From Enterobacter sp. R4-368 (GTDB taxonomy: Bacteria > Pseudomonadota > Gammaproteobacteria > Enterobacterales > Enterobacteriaceae): a stretch of DNA of 64,000 nucleotides. Location: the NCBI RefSeq assembly GCF_000410515.1, contig NC_021500.1:1612001-1676000 (forward strand), read 5' to 3'. The position numbers and the translations under genes are program-made. Position 1 is the stretch's first letter, and every line of letters begins with the position of its first letter. A model generated the notes under the pieces. It had not been told where the DNA came from. It saw only the letters and a program-made list of their open reading frames with translations, and searched no databases. Below, one piece after another: positions 35,507 through 44,381 of the stretch.

Positions 35507-36238
35507 TTACTCTTTATGCTTCTGTTCGATCGACGCCAGGATGCCGCGCAGGATATTAAGCTCCTGACTTTCCGGGCGCGCGCGGGTAAACAGACGGCGC
35601 AGTTTGTTCATCACCTGGCCGGGGTGGTTTTCACGAATAAAACCGGTCGCCAGCAGCGTTTGCTCCAGATGCCCGTAAAAACGCTCCAGATCGTCGACCA
35701 GCGGGTACGGCGTCTCTTCATGTTCAACCGCCGGGGCAGTGCTCTCTTGCGCTGCCAGCCAGGCCATGCGCACTTCATAAGCAATAACCTGCACCGCCAT
35801 CGCCAGGTTCAGCGAGCTGTATTCCGGGTTGGCGGCAATCGCCACGTGGTAGTGGCACTTTTGCAGCTCATCATTAGTGAGGCCAACGCGTTCGCGACCA
35901 AATACCAGCGCGATGGGCGCGTGTTGCGCTTCGGCAACGCTTTTCAGCCCGCATTCACGCGGATCGAGCATCGGCCACGGCAGCGTGCGGGAACGCGCGC
36001 TGGTGCCAACAACCAGGCTGCAACCGGCGAGCGCTTCATCCAGCGTGTCGACGATTTGCGCATTGCCAATCACATCGCTGGCACCTGCGGCCAGCGCGAT
36101 AGCCTGTGAATCCGGTTTTACCAGCGGGTTCACCAGCCAGAGATTCGTTAAACCCATTGTTTTCATTGCACGAGCAACAGAGCCCATGTTGCCGGTGTGG
36201 GAGGTTTCCACCAGTACGATTCGAATATTTTGCAGCAT
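35507..36238 (-). CDS. trmJ: tRNA (cytidine/uridine-2'-O-)-methyltransferase TrmJ
   Basis: TrmJ methylates the 2'-OH of nucleotide 32 in several tRNAs. It is a SPOUT-fold enzyme: the N-terminal ~160 residues contain [13 protein letters not shown] near the start and the knot region [15 protein letters not shown] plus [11 protein letters not shown] that bind SAM. The C-terminal ~80 residues are a helical extension. Length 243. It diverges from suhB and lies upstream of the iscR control region. Confidence 0.97.
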   Translation of the reverse strand: MLQNIRIVLVETSHTGNMGSVARAMKTMGLTNLWLVNPLVKPDSQAIALAAGASDVIGNAQIVDTLDEALAGCSLVVGTSARSRTLPWPMLDPRECGLKSVAEAQHAPIALVFGRERVGLTNDELQKCHYHVAIAANPEYSSLNLAMAVQVIAYEVRMAWLAAQESTAPAVEHEETPYPLVDDLERFYGHLEQTLLATGFIRENHPGQVMNKLRRLFTRARPESQELNILRGILASIEQKHKE

Positions 36239-36284
36239 AGATTTTCAACGGCTAAAGAATATTCGCGCATATTATCATAAAGCA

Positions 36285-36313
36285 AAGACATAATCCGAAT
36301 TCGCTGCTATGAT
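36285..36313 (+). promoter_or_regulatory. Putative suhB promoter
   Basis: AAGACA (36285-36290), 17 bp spacer, TATGAT (36308-36313), about 42 bp before the suhB ATG. Confidence 0.5.
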
Positions 36314-36355
36314 ATGCGCCGTTTTCCGTTCTTTAACATCCAGTGAGAGAGACCG

Positions 36356-37159
36356 ATGCATCCGATGCTGAACATCGCCGTGCGTGCTGCGCGCAAGGCG
36401 GGTAATTTAATTGCCAAAAACTACGAAACTCCGGACACCGTAGAAACCAGCCAGAAAGGCAGCAATGATTTCGTGACCAACATTGATAAAGCAGCCGAAG
36501 CGCTGATTATCGAAACAATCCGCAAATCTTACCCGCAACACACCATCATCACCGAAGAGAGTGGTGAGCACGAAGGCGCTGACCAGGATGTGCAATGGGT
36601 TATCGATCCGCTGGATGGCACTGCCAACTTTGTTAAACGCCTGCCGCACTTCGCGGTATCCATCGCCGTACGAATCAAAGGCCGCACAGAAGTCGCTGTG
36701 GTTTACGATCCCATGCGTAACGAACTGTTCACCGCTACTCGCGGTCAGGGCGCACAGCTGAACGGCTACCGCCTGCGCGGCAGCACGGCTCGCGATCTGG
36801 ATGGCACCATTCTGGCGACCGGCTTCCCGTTCAAAGCCAAACAGCACGCCACCACCTACATCAATATCGTCGGCAAACTGTTCACCGAATGCGCGGACTT
36901 CCGCCGCACGGGTTCCGCTGCGCTGGATCTGGCCTACGTTGCCGCTGGCCGCGTGGATGGTTTCTTCGAAATCGCGCTGAAACCGTGGGATTTTGCCGCC
37001 GGTGAACTGCTGGTGCGTGAAGCTGGCGGCCTGGTGTGCGATTTCACCGGTGGTCACAACTATATGATGACCGGCAACATCGTGGCGGGTAACCCGCGCG
37101 TAGTTAAAGCGATGCTGGCGAATATGCGTGAAGAGCTGAGCGACGCGCTGAAACGCTAA
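36356..37159 (+). CDS. suhB: Inositol monophosphatase / Nus factor SuhB
   Basis: SuhB hydrolyses inositol phosphates but acts in cells chiefly in the rRNA antitermination complex and in ribosome maturation. The Mg-binding set is E67 (EES), D84 and D87 (DPLDGTAN), with KPWDFAAG further on. Length 267 matches E. coli. It is preceded by GAGAGA and diverges from trmJ. In E. coli the next gene is yfhR; here a NicO gene converges on suhB. Confidence 0.98.
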   Translation: MHPMLNIAVRAARKAGNLIAKNYETPDTVETSQKGSNDFVTNIDKAAEALIIETIRKSYPQHTIITEESGEHEGADQDVQWVIDPLDGTANFVKRLPHFAVSIAVRIKGRTEVAVVYDPMRNELFTATRGQGAQLNGYRLRGSTARDLDGTILATGFPFKAKQHATTYINIVGKLFTECADFRRTGSAALDLAYVAAGRVDGFFEIALKPWDFAAGELLVREAGGLVCDFTGGHNYMMTGNIVAGNPRVVKAMLANMREELSDALKR

Positions 37160-37170
37160 GTCTGGCTGTG

Positions 37171-37196
37171 CCCGGTGGGGGTTCGCCGCCACCGGG
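37171..37196. terminator. Hairpin between suhB and the NicO gene
   Basis: CCCGGTGG pairs with CCACCGGG around a ten-base loop. No U run is visible, so its role as terminator for the two convergent genes is uncertain. Confidence 0.45.
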
Positions 37197-37201
37197 TGCT
37201 A

Positions 37202-38182
37202 TCAAAACGGTCGCAATCCGCCGCCCGGCGGTAACGCACTGACCCACATTATTACCGACGCGCTAATTAACAACGCGCCACCGGCCAGAGCCAGCGTGCT
37301 CCAGCCAACCTGTCGCCACAATACCGGCGCACGATCCCCACTTAATTTCACTGCCAGTTGGCGAAAACCATGGACCAGCAACGCCAGCGAACTGATGGTC
37401 AGCGACGTTCCGACCGCCATGGCCAGCGCGGAGGCCACACCCCAGCTAAACACGCCAATCACTTTACTGAACAGCAGCACCATGATCGCACCGGAACAGG
37501 GGCGCATCCCCATCGACAAAATAATCATTAACCGTGCGCGCCAGTCATCACCGCTCTGCAACTGCGAGGCCGTGGGTAAATGCTGATGACCGCAACCGCA
37601 TCCTTCGTGATGCACATGGTGCGGCGTAAAGGCGCGGAATTTCGGCGCTTGTACAAGCGCGCGCAGCTTTTTCAACGCTCGCCAGCACAAAAGCACTCCC
37701 AGCACACCAACCAGTAAATAACTGCCCTTCTCCAGCCAGTAACTGCTCAAATGCAGCTGCCGCGCGGGCAGCGCCAGAATACTCAGCACAACCACCACCA
37801 GCGCAATGGCCACCAGCCCCTGCAACAAAGAAGAGGCCAGCGTTAAGCCAATCGCCGGTTTCAGTTTTGACGGATGCGTGGCAAGCCAGGTGGTGATCAC
37901 CACTTTGCCATGTCCCGGCCCAAGCGCATGTAGCACGCCATAGACAAAACTGAACAACAGTAGCGCCCCACCGGCCTGGCGCGGGTTTTCTGCCACCGCT
38001 TTCAGTAAGCCGCTCATTTTCATATTCACATCGCGCTGCCAGATAACGCTTTTCACCATTACCTGCGGCCAGATCTGCCACAGCCACAACGCGGCGGCCA
38101 GCGCACACAGCATAAAAAGCACCAGCGGCCACCAGTGCAATAAGCGTCGTTTTCGCGCCGTAGCGCTCACCATCACGGACAT
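37202..38182 (-). CDS. NicO-family nickel/cobalt transporter
   Basis: This 326-residue inner-membrane protein has about six or seven helices. The family signature HALGPGHGK is at 85-93 and a second signature GMRPCSGAI lies near 230. A short Cys/His-rich loop (HHVHHEGCGCGHQH, about 182-195) is the likely metal-sensing or metal-binding segment. The N-terminus overlaps the DUF1007 gene by 10 bp, so the two are coupled. NicO/RcnA proteins export Ni(II) and Co(II). Export rather than import is inferred by analogy. Confidence 0.88.
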   Translation of the reverse strand: MSVMVSATARKRRLLHWWPLVLFMLCALAAALWLWQIWPQVMVKSVIWQRDVNMKMSGLLKAVAENPRQAGGALLLFSFVYGVLHALGPGHGKVVITTWLATHPSKLKPAIGLTLASSLLQGLVAIALVVVVLSILALPARQLHLSSYWLEKGSYLLVGVLGVLLCWRALKKLRALVQAPKFRAFTPHHVHHEGCGCGHQHLPTASQLQSGDDWRARLMIILSMGMRPCSGAIMVLLFSKVIGVFSWGVASALAMAVGTSLTISSLALLVHGFRQLAVKLSGDRAPVLWRQVGWSTLALAGGALLISASVIMWVSALPPGGGLRPF

Positions 38183-38811
38183 GTCAGCGTCACCGTCTGG
38201 GCAAATTGTTTACCGAGTTCCATATCTTCTGCCGGCGCATCGGCTTTATCCAGCGACTGGGCATAATTCAGCACTTCCTCGCCGGGTTTGGGCGTTTGTA
38301 CCGCCAGTTTGCAGCCCTGCGGTGCGGCGGCAGGCAATGCCGCGTCGCTCGCTTTTGCGTAACTCATATCGACAAAATAGGTGGGATCGAAAGTGGAAAA
38401 TGTATACCGCTGGCCGCTGAGCACCTGCGGTTCGGCGAGCGGCAAAACAAACGTCAGCACCGCCTGGTGCGCGACCTGTTCCATGCCATATTCCGTCGGT
38501 CGGTTAAGAAACTTCACTTTCTGCCCGTTGTGCCAGACTTCGGTGAAATAGTGTTGCCCCAGCACGTTTGCCATCACTTCCGCCGCTAGTTTTTTCCAGA
38601 TCTCATCGCCAGGTTTTGCATTGCCCGCGTCATACAGCAGATCCGCCGAAGTGATCTCATCCATCGTCCAGCGCATTTTCAGCCCGGTGAACTGCTCGTT
38701 GTCGATCAACACTTGCGTTTTCATGCGGATAAAACTGTGCGGATGCGCCGTCGCTGAAAACGATAAAAGCGCGAGAAACAGGCCACTGGCGCATTGTTTA
38801 ACTGCTTGCAT
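38173..38811 (-). CDS. Periplasmic DUF1007 family protein
   Basis: A 22-residue signal peptide (LFLALLSFSATA) ends just before HPHSF, so the mature protein would begin with His-Pro-His. The remaining ~190 residues match DUF1007: a beta-rich region with GLKMRWTMDEITSADLL and YFVDMSYA. Proteins of this family regularly accompany NicO transporters. A role in presenting or scavenging metal in the periplasm is inferred. Its last ten bases overlap the transporter gene. Confidence 0.83.
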   Translation of the reverse strand: MQAVKQCASGLFLALLSFSATAHPHSFIRMKTQVLIDNEQFTGLKMRWTMDEITSADLLYDAGNAKPGDEIWKKLAAEVMANVLGQHYFTEVWHNGQKVKFLNRPTEYGMEQVAHQAVLTFVLPLAEPQVLSGQRYTFSTFDPTYFVDMSYAKASDAALPAAAPQGCKLAVQTPKPGEEVLNYAQSLDKADAPAEDMELGKQFAQTVTLTCP

Positions 38812-38935
38812 GTATTCCTCACGAGAAAAATTCTGTGATGCTCCCCGGCAATCCTGAATGAAAGAGCTGCCGCTGCGCTATCGCTGAGCATACCTTTAAC
38901 TACGCTTATCAAAAACCCCAACTGGAACCTGACAG

Positions 38936-40213
38936 ATGACAACTGTAATGACACCGCCATCTGCGCTCTCCAGTCCGCAGCGCCGCTGCCAGGTGCTTTT
39001 GATGCTCGCCTTGCCGGGGCAACACGTCACCATGGAACATATCAGCGCTATGAATGGAGTGGACGACGCCATGGCTCGCCGGGATATCGCTGAAACGGAA
39101 AGTGAAATTCAGCGCTACCACCGGCTCTCTATCGTTCCCCATCCTAACGGCGGCTTTCGGATTGAGGGCGCTCCACTCGATCAACGTTTATGCCTGTTGC
39201 ACTGGCTTCGCCGTGCGCTGCGGCTGTGCCCGCAATTTATCACGCAACAGTTTACCCCGGCGTTAAAAACCGCGCTTAAACAGCAAGGCATTGCCCGAAC
39301 GTTATACGACGATACAAATCTGCTGGCGTTGATTAACCTCTGTTCGCGCCGCCTGCAGCGCGTCTTTGAATGCCGGGATATGCAGTTTCTGCGTCTCTAT
39401 TTGCAATATTGTTTACTGCAGCATCACCACGGACATACCCCGGAATTTAACCCGGTTCAGCAAGAGTGGGCGCAAATGCGCGCCGAGTATCAGGTGGCGC
39501 AGGAGATTGTGCGCCACTGGCAGCGTCGCGTTGTCGACTATCCGCAGCAGAATGAGCACCTGTTTTTGTCGCTGCTGTTTATGCTGGTGCGCACGCCCGA
39601 TCCGCTGCGTGACCAGCAACACCAGGATCGCCGTCTGCAAAAAGCCATCCGCCGGATGATTGCCCGCTTTCACGCTCTGGCGGGGCTGCGTTTCAGCGAT
39701 GAACAAGGCTTAAGTGCTCAGCTCTATATTCACATTGCCCAGGCGCTGGATCGCAGCTTGTTTGGTATTGGCATTGATAGCAGCCTGCCCGAAGAGATCA
39801 ACCAGCTTTACCCGCGTCTGATGCGAACCACCCGCGATGCCTTGCAGGAGCTGGAAGACGAGTATGATTTGCGCTTCAGCGATGAAGAGGCGGGGCTGGT
39901 GGCGGTGATTTTCGGCGCCTGGCTGATGCAGGACAGCGATATGCATGAGAAACAGGTGGTGTTGATTACTGGCGAAGACAGTACCCGCGAACAGCAGATT
40001 GAGCAGCAACTGCGCGAATTAACGCTGCTGCCGCTCAGTATTAAATATCTGCCACTGGCGGAATTTCGTAAGGCCGGCGCACCGAAAGACGTGACATTGA
40101 TTATCACGCCTTACACTACGCCGCTGCCGCTGTTCTCACCGCCGCTGATCCACACCGACGGTCCGCTGAGCGGGCAACAACAGCGGCATATCCGCGACAT
40201 GCTGGAAAGCTAG
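38936..40213 (+). CDS. csiE: Stationary phase inducible protein CsiE
   Basis: CsiE has 425 residues with an N-terminal HTH-like region and two PTS-regulation (PRD) domains (about 165-270 and 280-390), resembling BglG/LicT-type or activator proteins, but its target is unknown. In E. coli it is induced in stationary phase through sigma-S and CRP. A single TGTGA half-site lies upstream at about 38833, too weak to call. The C-terminus (PLPLFSPPLI) matches E. coli. Its stop region overlaps hcaT by 4 bp tail to tail. Confidence 0.93.
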   Translation: MTTVMTPPSALSSPQRRCQVLLMLALPGQHVTMEHISAMNGVDDAMARRDIAETESEIQRYHRLSIVPHPNGGFRIEGAPLDQRLCLLHWLRRALRLCPQFITQQFTPALKTALKQQGIARTLYDDTNLLALINLCSRRLQRVFECRDMQFLRLYLQYCLLQHHHGHTPEFNPVQQEWAQMRAEYQVAQEIVRHWQRRVVDYPQQNEHLFLSLLFMLVRTPDPLRDQQHQDRRLQKAIRRMIARFHALAGLRFSDEQGLSAQLYIHIAQALDRSLFGIGIDSSLPEEINQLYPRLMRTTRDALQELEDEYDLRFSDEEAGLVAVIFGAWLMQDSDMHEKQVVLITGEDSTREQQIEQQLRELTLLPLSIKYLPLAEFRKAGAPKDVTLIITPYTTPLPLFSPPLIHTDGPLSGQQQRHIRDMLES

Positions 40214-41352
40214 CGGGCCTGCACGGCGACGTTCGGGCGCAGGAACAGGGCCGGAATGGCCAGCACGGCCATGACAAAAAACAGCCCCTGATGCAGATGT
40301 TCAAACAGGAAACCGGCGATCATGGTCATCAGTGCAATACTGCCGCCCATCGCGACCGCTGAATAGACCGCTTGTAAGCGGATGACTTCGCTGCCCTGCC
40401 GCGCCGAGATATAGCGCATGGCGGCAAGATGGCAAACGGTAAACGTGCCGCAGTGCAGGATCTGGGCAATAATCAGCCACGGAAGCGCGGTCGTCCAGCC
40501 CATCAGGCTCCAGCGCACCAGCCCGCAAACGGCGGAAAGCAGCAGCAGATCGCGTGCGCTGAAGCGGCGGAACAGACGATTACTGAGCGCGAAAATCACC
40601 ACTTCCGCCACCACCCCCAACGACCACAGATACCCGACCGTTGAAGCAGAGTACCCCGCCGACTGCCAGTAAATGGCGCTGAAGCCGTAGTAAGCCGCAT
40701 GTGCGCCCTGCAGCAGCGACACGCAGGCGAGAAAACGCCAGTTCTGCGCAATCAATACCCGCCACGCCTGCCAGCCTGCGCCCTCCTGCTGGCGATTTTC
40801 ACCCTGCGGCAAAATGGAAGGACGCAGCAACATACCGAGCAACATGGATGCCGCGCCCAGCGTCAGCAACGCCAGAATCGCCTGGTAATCAAACAGGCTC
40901 ACCAGCTTGCCGGTGAGCGCCGAACCAATCACAAAAGCAATCGATCCCCACAGCCGTACCCGGCCATAATCCATCGGGAACTGTTTTTGCCAGGTGCCCG
41001 CCAGCGCATCGGTGAGCGGCACCAGCGGCGAAAAGAAGAGGTTAAAACCGATGATAATGACCGCCAGCCACGCCACATGCGTTCCGGCATAAAACGCCAG
41101 CGCAAAAAGCAATGTTGCCAGCGCCAGCACGCGCAGGGCCGTAATCAAGCGGGAGGGATCGCTCACGCGCGGAGCGATGAAAAGGCTGCCAAGGAAGCGG
41201 GCGACAAGACCTGCGCCGAGCAACATACCGATGATTTCGGGGGTCAGCCCCACGCCTTTGAGCCAGACGCTCCAGAAAGGTAAAAAGATGCCGTAGCTAA
41301 AAAAGTAGGTGAAATAAGCGAGCGCCAGCCAGCGCGTGGACTGCAAGACCAT
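40210..41352 (-). CDS. hcaT: MFS transporter HcaT (putative 3-phenylpropionate permease)
   Basis: This is a 380-residue major facilitator protein with 12 predicted helices and close sequence agreement with E. coli HcaT. The start at 41352 (MVLQSTRWLAL) follows CAGGAGGAAATC, a strong ribosome-binding site; the longer ORF to 41412 is not used. In E. coli it is encoded beside hcaR and the hcaEFCBD dioxygenase operon, but none of those genes is present here, so the substrate may differ or the catabolic genes may lie elsewhere. Confidence 0.93.
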   Translation of the reverse strand: MVLQSTRWLALAYFTYFFSYGIFLPFWSVWLKGVGLTPEIIGMLLGAGLVARFLGSLFIAPRVSDPSRLITALRVLALATLLFALAFYAGTHVAWLAVIIIGFNLFFSPLVPLTDALAGTWQKQFPMDYGRVRLWGSIAFVIGSALTGKLVSLFDYQAILALLTLGAASMLLGMLLRPSILPQGENRQQEGAGWQAWRVLIAQNWRFLACVSLLQGAHAAYYGFSAIYWQSAGYSASTVGYLWSLGVVAEVVIFALSNRLFRRFSARDLLLLSAVCGLVRWSLMGWTTALPWLIIAQILHCGTFTVCHLAAMRYISARQGSEVIRLQAVYSAVAMGGSIALMTMIAGFLFEHLHQGLFFVMAVLAIPALFLRPNVAVQAR

Positions 41353-41479
41353 GATTTCCTCCTGAATGGAGGCGATAGTCTGGCGATAAATAACAGGGCT
41401 GGCAAGTAACAATCAGGCAACACATGCGCTTACCCAACGTTTGCAGGCGAATATCTGCCCCCAGGTTGCTCGCCGTTGC

Positions 41480-41752
41480 TTAGCGAATATAAGAATCCAG
41501 CACGCTCAGCACCACATCCAGATCCGCTTCACGCTTAATTTCGTCGTTCTCATGCACGATATGATCGGTCAGATGGCCTTTGATCACTTCGCGCATTAAC
41601 CCGTTTACTGCGCCGCGGATCGCCGCGATTTGTTGCAAAACCTGGGCGCATTCATGAGGCTCATCGAGCATTTTTTTCAGCGCGGCAACCTGCCCTTCTA
41701 TTTTGCTCGCCCGCGCTTTTAGCTTTTTCTTGTCCCGGATGGTGTGCGACAT
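41480..41752 (-). CDS. rcnR: Ni(II)/Co(II)-responsive repressor RcnR
   Basis: RcnR is an all-helical CsoR-family repressor that releases DNA on binding Ni or Co. Metal ligands H3, C35, H60 and H64 are all present at E. coli numbering, and length is 90. It diverges from rcnA, and three G-tract operators occupy the gap. Confidence 0.97.
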   Translation of the reverse strand: MSHTIRDKKKLKARASKIEGQVAALKKMLDEPHECAQVLQQIAAIRGAVNGLMREVIKGHLTDHIVHENDEIKREADLDVVLSVLDSYIR

Positions 41753-41802
41753 ACAGACCTCAAATCGACCGTGCTTAAACGAACCTTAGCATACCATGCA
41801 TC

Positions 41803-41858
41803 AACTGGGGGGGAGTTTATTTCTACTGGGGGGTAGTATTTACTACTGGGGGGGAGTA
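41803..41858. promoter_or_regulatory. Three RcnR operators in the rcnR-rcnA gap
   Basis: Three 15 bp elements are present: AACTGGGGGGGAGTT (41803-41817), TACTGGGGGGTAGTA (41824-41838) and TACTGGGGGGGAGTA (41844-41858). The last two match TACT-G6-N-AGTA exactly; the first has one changed base in each arm. Their starts are 21 and 20 bp apart, close to two helical turns. E. coli has two such sites. Confidence 0.88.
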
Positions 41859-41895
41859 GATTTGAGCGCACAAATTTTTACCGAGAATTATTCTC

Positions 41896-42765
41896 ATGAA
41901 TGACTTCACCACGCTTTTTCAGCAAGGGAACGCCTGGTTTTTTATTCCAAGCGCCATCCTGCTCGGCGCGCTGCACGGCCTCGAACCGGGGCACTCTAAA
42001 ACCATGATGGCGGCATTTATCATCGCCATCAAAGGCACGGTTAAACAGGCCGTGATGCTAGGTCTCGCCGCCACGCTATCCCACACGGTGGTGGTGTGGC
42101 TGATTGCGCTCGGGGGCATGTATCTCAGCAGCCAGTTCACCGCACAAGCCGTTGAACCCTGGCTGCAAATGGTATCTGCGGTGATCATTTTTGGTACGGC
42201 GGTGTGGATGTTTCTGCGCACCTGGCAAGGTGAACGTTCGTGGCACGCCGGGCATCATCATCACCACGAACATGACCACGGCCACGCGCACCGTGCTCCA
42301 AGCCTGGTACTTCAGCCGGTACAACCAGCTCGTGTCACCGCGCAGCCAACGATCTTGTCGCTGCGAAAAGTGACTAAAGAAGAGGAGTATCAGGATGCGC
42401 ACGAGCGGGCACATGCACGGGATATTGAGCGGCGTTTTACCGGCGGCGAGGTGACTAACGGTCAGATCCTGCTATTCGGTTTAACCGGCGGGCTTATCCC
42501 CTGCCCTGCGGCGATCACCATTTTGCTGATCTGTATTCAGTTAAAAGCCATCACGCTGGGCGCAACATTAGTGGTCTCTTTCAGTATCGGGCTTGCACTC
42601 ACACTGGTTGCGGTTGGCGTTGGCGCGGCAATCAGCGTCCAGCAAGCGGCAAAACGCTGGTCCGGCTTTAACACGCTGGCGCGTAAGGCACCCTATTTTT
42701 CCAGCGCACTTATCGCGCTCGTCGGCGTTTATATGGGCATTCACGGCTATAGCGCGCTGCACTAA
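41896..42765 (+). CDS. rcnA: Ni(II)/Co(II) efflux protein RcnA
   Basis: RcnA pumps nickel and cobalt out of the cell. It has 289 residues with six or so membrane helices, HGLEPGHSK at 27-35, and a cytosolic loop with a histidine-rich run (about 117-132, HAGHHHHHEHDHGHAH). GGLIPCPAAI is the second NicO signature. It is controlled by the divergent rcnR. In E. coli rcnRA lies elsewhere on the chromosome; here it sits next to glyA and within 4 kb of another NicO gene. Confidence 0.97.
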   Translation: MNDFTTLFQQGNAWFFIPSAILLGALHGLEPGHSKTMMAAFIIAIKGTVKQAVMLGLAATLSHTVVVWLIALGGMYLSSQFTAQAVEPWLQMVSAVIIFGTAVWMFLRTWQGERSWHAGHHHHHEHDHGHAHRAPSLVLQPVQPARVTAQPTILSLRKVTKEEEYQDAHERAHARDIERRFTGGEVTNGQILLFGLTGGLIPCPAAITILLICIQLKAITLGATLVVSFSIGLALTLVAVGVGAAISVQQAAKRWSGFNTLARKAPYFSSALIALVGVYMGIHGYSALH

Positions 42766-42770
42766 GACAT

Positions 42771-42796
42771 AAAAAAACCCGCCGCAGCGGGTTTTT
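42771..42796. terminator. Bidirectional terminator between rcnA and glyA
   Basis: AAAAAAACCCGC-CGCA-GCGGGTTTTT gives a GC stem with a U run on both strands, placed between two convergent genes. Confidence 0.92.
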
Positions 42797-42811
42797 CGAA
42801 GCGGAATAAAC

Positions 42812-44065
42812 TTAGGCGTAAACCGGGAAACGGGCGCAGATATCCAGGACTTTACCTTTGACGCGCTCGATAACTGCTTCGTCATTGATGTTGTCCAGCA
42901 CGTCGCACATCCAGCCAGCCAGCTCTTTTACTTCCGCTTCTTTGAAGCCGCGGCGAGTCACAGCCGGAGAACCGATACGGATACCGGAAGTGACAAACGG
43001 GCTCTTCGGATCGTTCGGCACGCTGTTTTTGTTCACGGTGATGTTCGCACGGCCCAGCGCGGCATCCGCTTCTTTACCGGTCAGGTTTTTATCCACCAGA
43101 TCCAGCAGGAACAGGTGGTTTTCAGTCCCGCCGGATACCACTTTGTAGCCACGGTTCAGGAACACTTCCACCATCGCTTTGGCGTTTTTGGCAACCTGCT
43201 GCTGGTAAACTTTAAACTCTGGCTCCATCGCTTCTTTCAGTGCCACCGCTTTTGCCGCGATAACGTGCATCAGCGGGCCGCCCTGCGCGCTTGGGAAAAC
43301 AGCGGAGTTCAGTTTTTTGTACAGCTCTTCGTCACCGCCTTTCGCCAGGATCAGGCCACCGCGCGGACCCGCCAGGGTTTTGTGGGTGGTGGTGGTCACA
43401 ACGTGCGCATGCGGAACCGGGTTCGGGTAAACGCCTGCGGCAATCAGACCCGCAACGTGTGCCATATCAACGAACAGGTAAGCACCGATGCTATCGGCGA
43501 TTTCACGCATTTTCGCCCAGTCAACGATACCGGAGTAAGCAGAGAAACCACCGATAATCATCTTCGGTTTGTGCTCTTTCGCCTGCTTCGCCATGTCTTC
43601 GTAGTCAATTTTACCGGACTCATCAATACCGTAAGGGATGATGTTGTACAGTTTGCCAGAGAAGTTAACCGGGGAGCCGTGAGTCAGGTGGCCGCCCTGC
43701 GCCAGGTTCATACCCAAAACGGTATCGCCCGGTTGCAGCAGCGCGGTGTAGACCGCGAAATTCGCCTGCGAGCCGGAGTGCGGCTGCACGTTAGCGTAAT
43801 CCGCGCCAAACAGTTCTTTCGCGCGATCAATCGCCAGTTGCTCAACGATATCCACATACTCGCAACCGCCGTAGTAGCGTTTGCCCGGATAACCTTCGGC
43901 GTATTTGTTCGTCAGCTGAGAACCCTGAGCCTGCATTACACGCGGGCTGGTGTAGTTTTCGGAGGCGATCAGTTCAATGTGTTCTTCCTGACGTACTTTT
44001 TCCTGCTCCATAGCCTGCCACAGTTCGGCATCATAATCGGCAATGTTCATTTCACGCTTTAACAT
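42812..44065 (-). CDS. glyA: Serine hydroxymethyltransferase
   Basis: GlyA converts serine and tetrahydrofolate to glycine and methylene-THF, the main one-carbon source. The PLP lysine lies in [14 protein letters not shown] (about 229). Length 417 equals E. coli with start [16 protein letters not shown]. The ORF extends two codons upstream (44071), but that ATG directly abuts the AGGAG, whereas 44065 has proper spacing. A PurR box and a TATACT lie upstream, consistent with the purine-linked control known in E. coli. Confidence 0.99.
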   Translation of the reverse strand: MLKREMNIADYDAELWQAMEQEKVRQEEHIELIASENYTSPRVMQAQGSQLTNKYAEGYPGKRYYGGCEYVDIVEQLAIDRAKELFGADYANVQPHSGSQANFAVYTALLQPGDTVLGMNLAQGGHLTHGSPVNFSGKLYNIIPYGIDESGKIDYEDMAKQAKEHKPKMIIGGFSAYSGIVDWAKMREIADSIGAYLFVDMAHVAGLIAAGVYPNPVPHAHVVTTTTHKTLAGPRGGLILAKGGDEELYKKLNSAVFPSAQGGPLMHVIAAKAVALKEAMEPEFKVYQQQVAKNAKAMVEVFLNRGYKVVSGGTENHLFLLDLVDKNLTGKEADAALGRANITVNKNSVPNDPKSPFVTSGIRIGSPAVTRRGFKEAEVKELAGWMCDVLDNINDEAVIERVKGKVLDICARFPVYA

Positions 44066-44108
44066 CCGCATCTCCTGACTCAGCTAACAAAACAACTCTA
44101 AATGAGGG

Positions 44109-44194
44109 CCCAAATTTGGGGAACGGCCCACAGTATAACTGATTAATATTCTGATAACAGGTCTTGACAAAGGTTTTTACGCAAACGATTGGCT
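44109..44194 (-). promoter_or_regulatory. glyA control region: -10, PurR box, leader palindrome
   Basis: On the minus strand, AGCCAATCGTTTGCGT (44194-44179) matches the PurR consensus. TATACT (44137-44132) is the likely -10. CCCAAATTTGGG (44109-44120), a perfect 12 bp palindrome, would lie in the untranslated leader. TGCAACTTATTCA at 44264-44276 weakly resembles a MetR site. Confidence 0.6.
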
Positions 44195-44330
44195 CCGCGT
44201 CAGACAAGGGTTTGAGCGATAAGACACTTCCCCGTTAAAGCGGATTTCTTTTCAGGTTTGTGATGCAACTTATTCACGATGTAAATCCCTTTACATTGTC
44301 CGCTCTTTACAAGCCAGGTCGCCGCGCTAT

Positions 44331-44353
44331 AAGATGCATTTAAAATACAACTT
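44331..44353 (+). promoter_or_regulatory. NsrR site upstream of hmp
   Basis: AAGATGCATTT-N-AAATACAACTT is an 11-1-11 inverted repeat matching the NsrR consensus with one off-symmetry base. It lies 28 bp before the hmp ATG. Nitric oxide damage to the NsrR cluster would derepress hmp. Confidence 0.8.
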
Positions 44354-44381
44354 TAAATGTTCTGTAAAAAAGGAAGCAATC

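Noticed and set aside
38833..38848. CRP site before csiE
   Set aside because: Only one half-site (TGTGA) is present; the partner half does not match.
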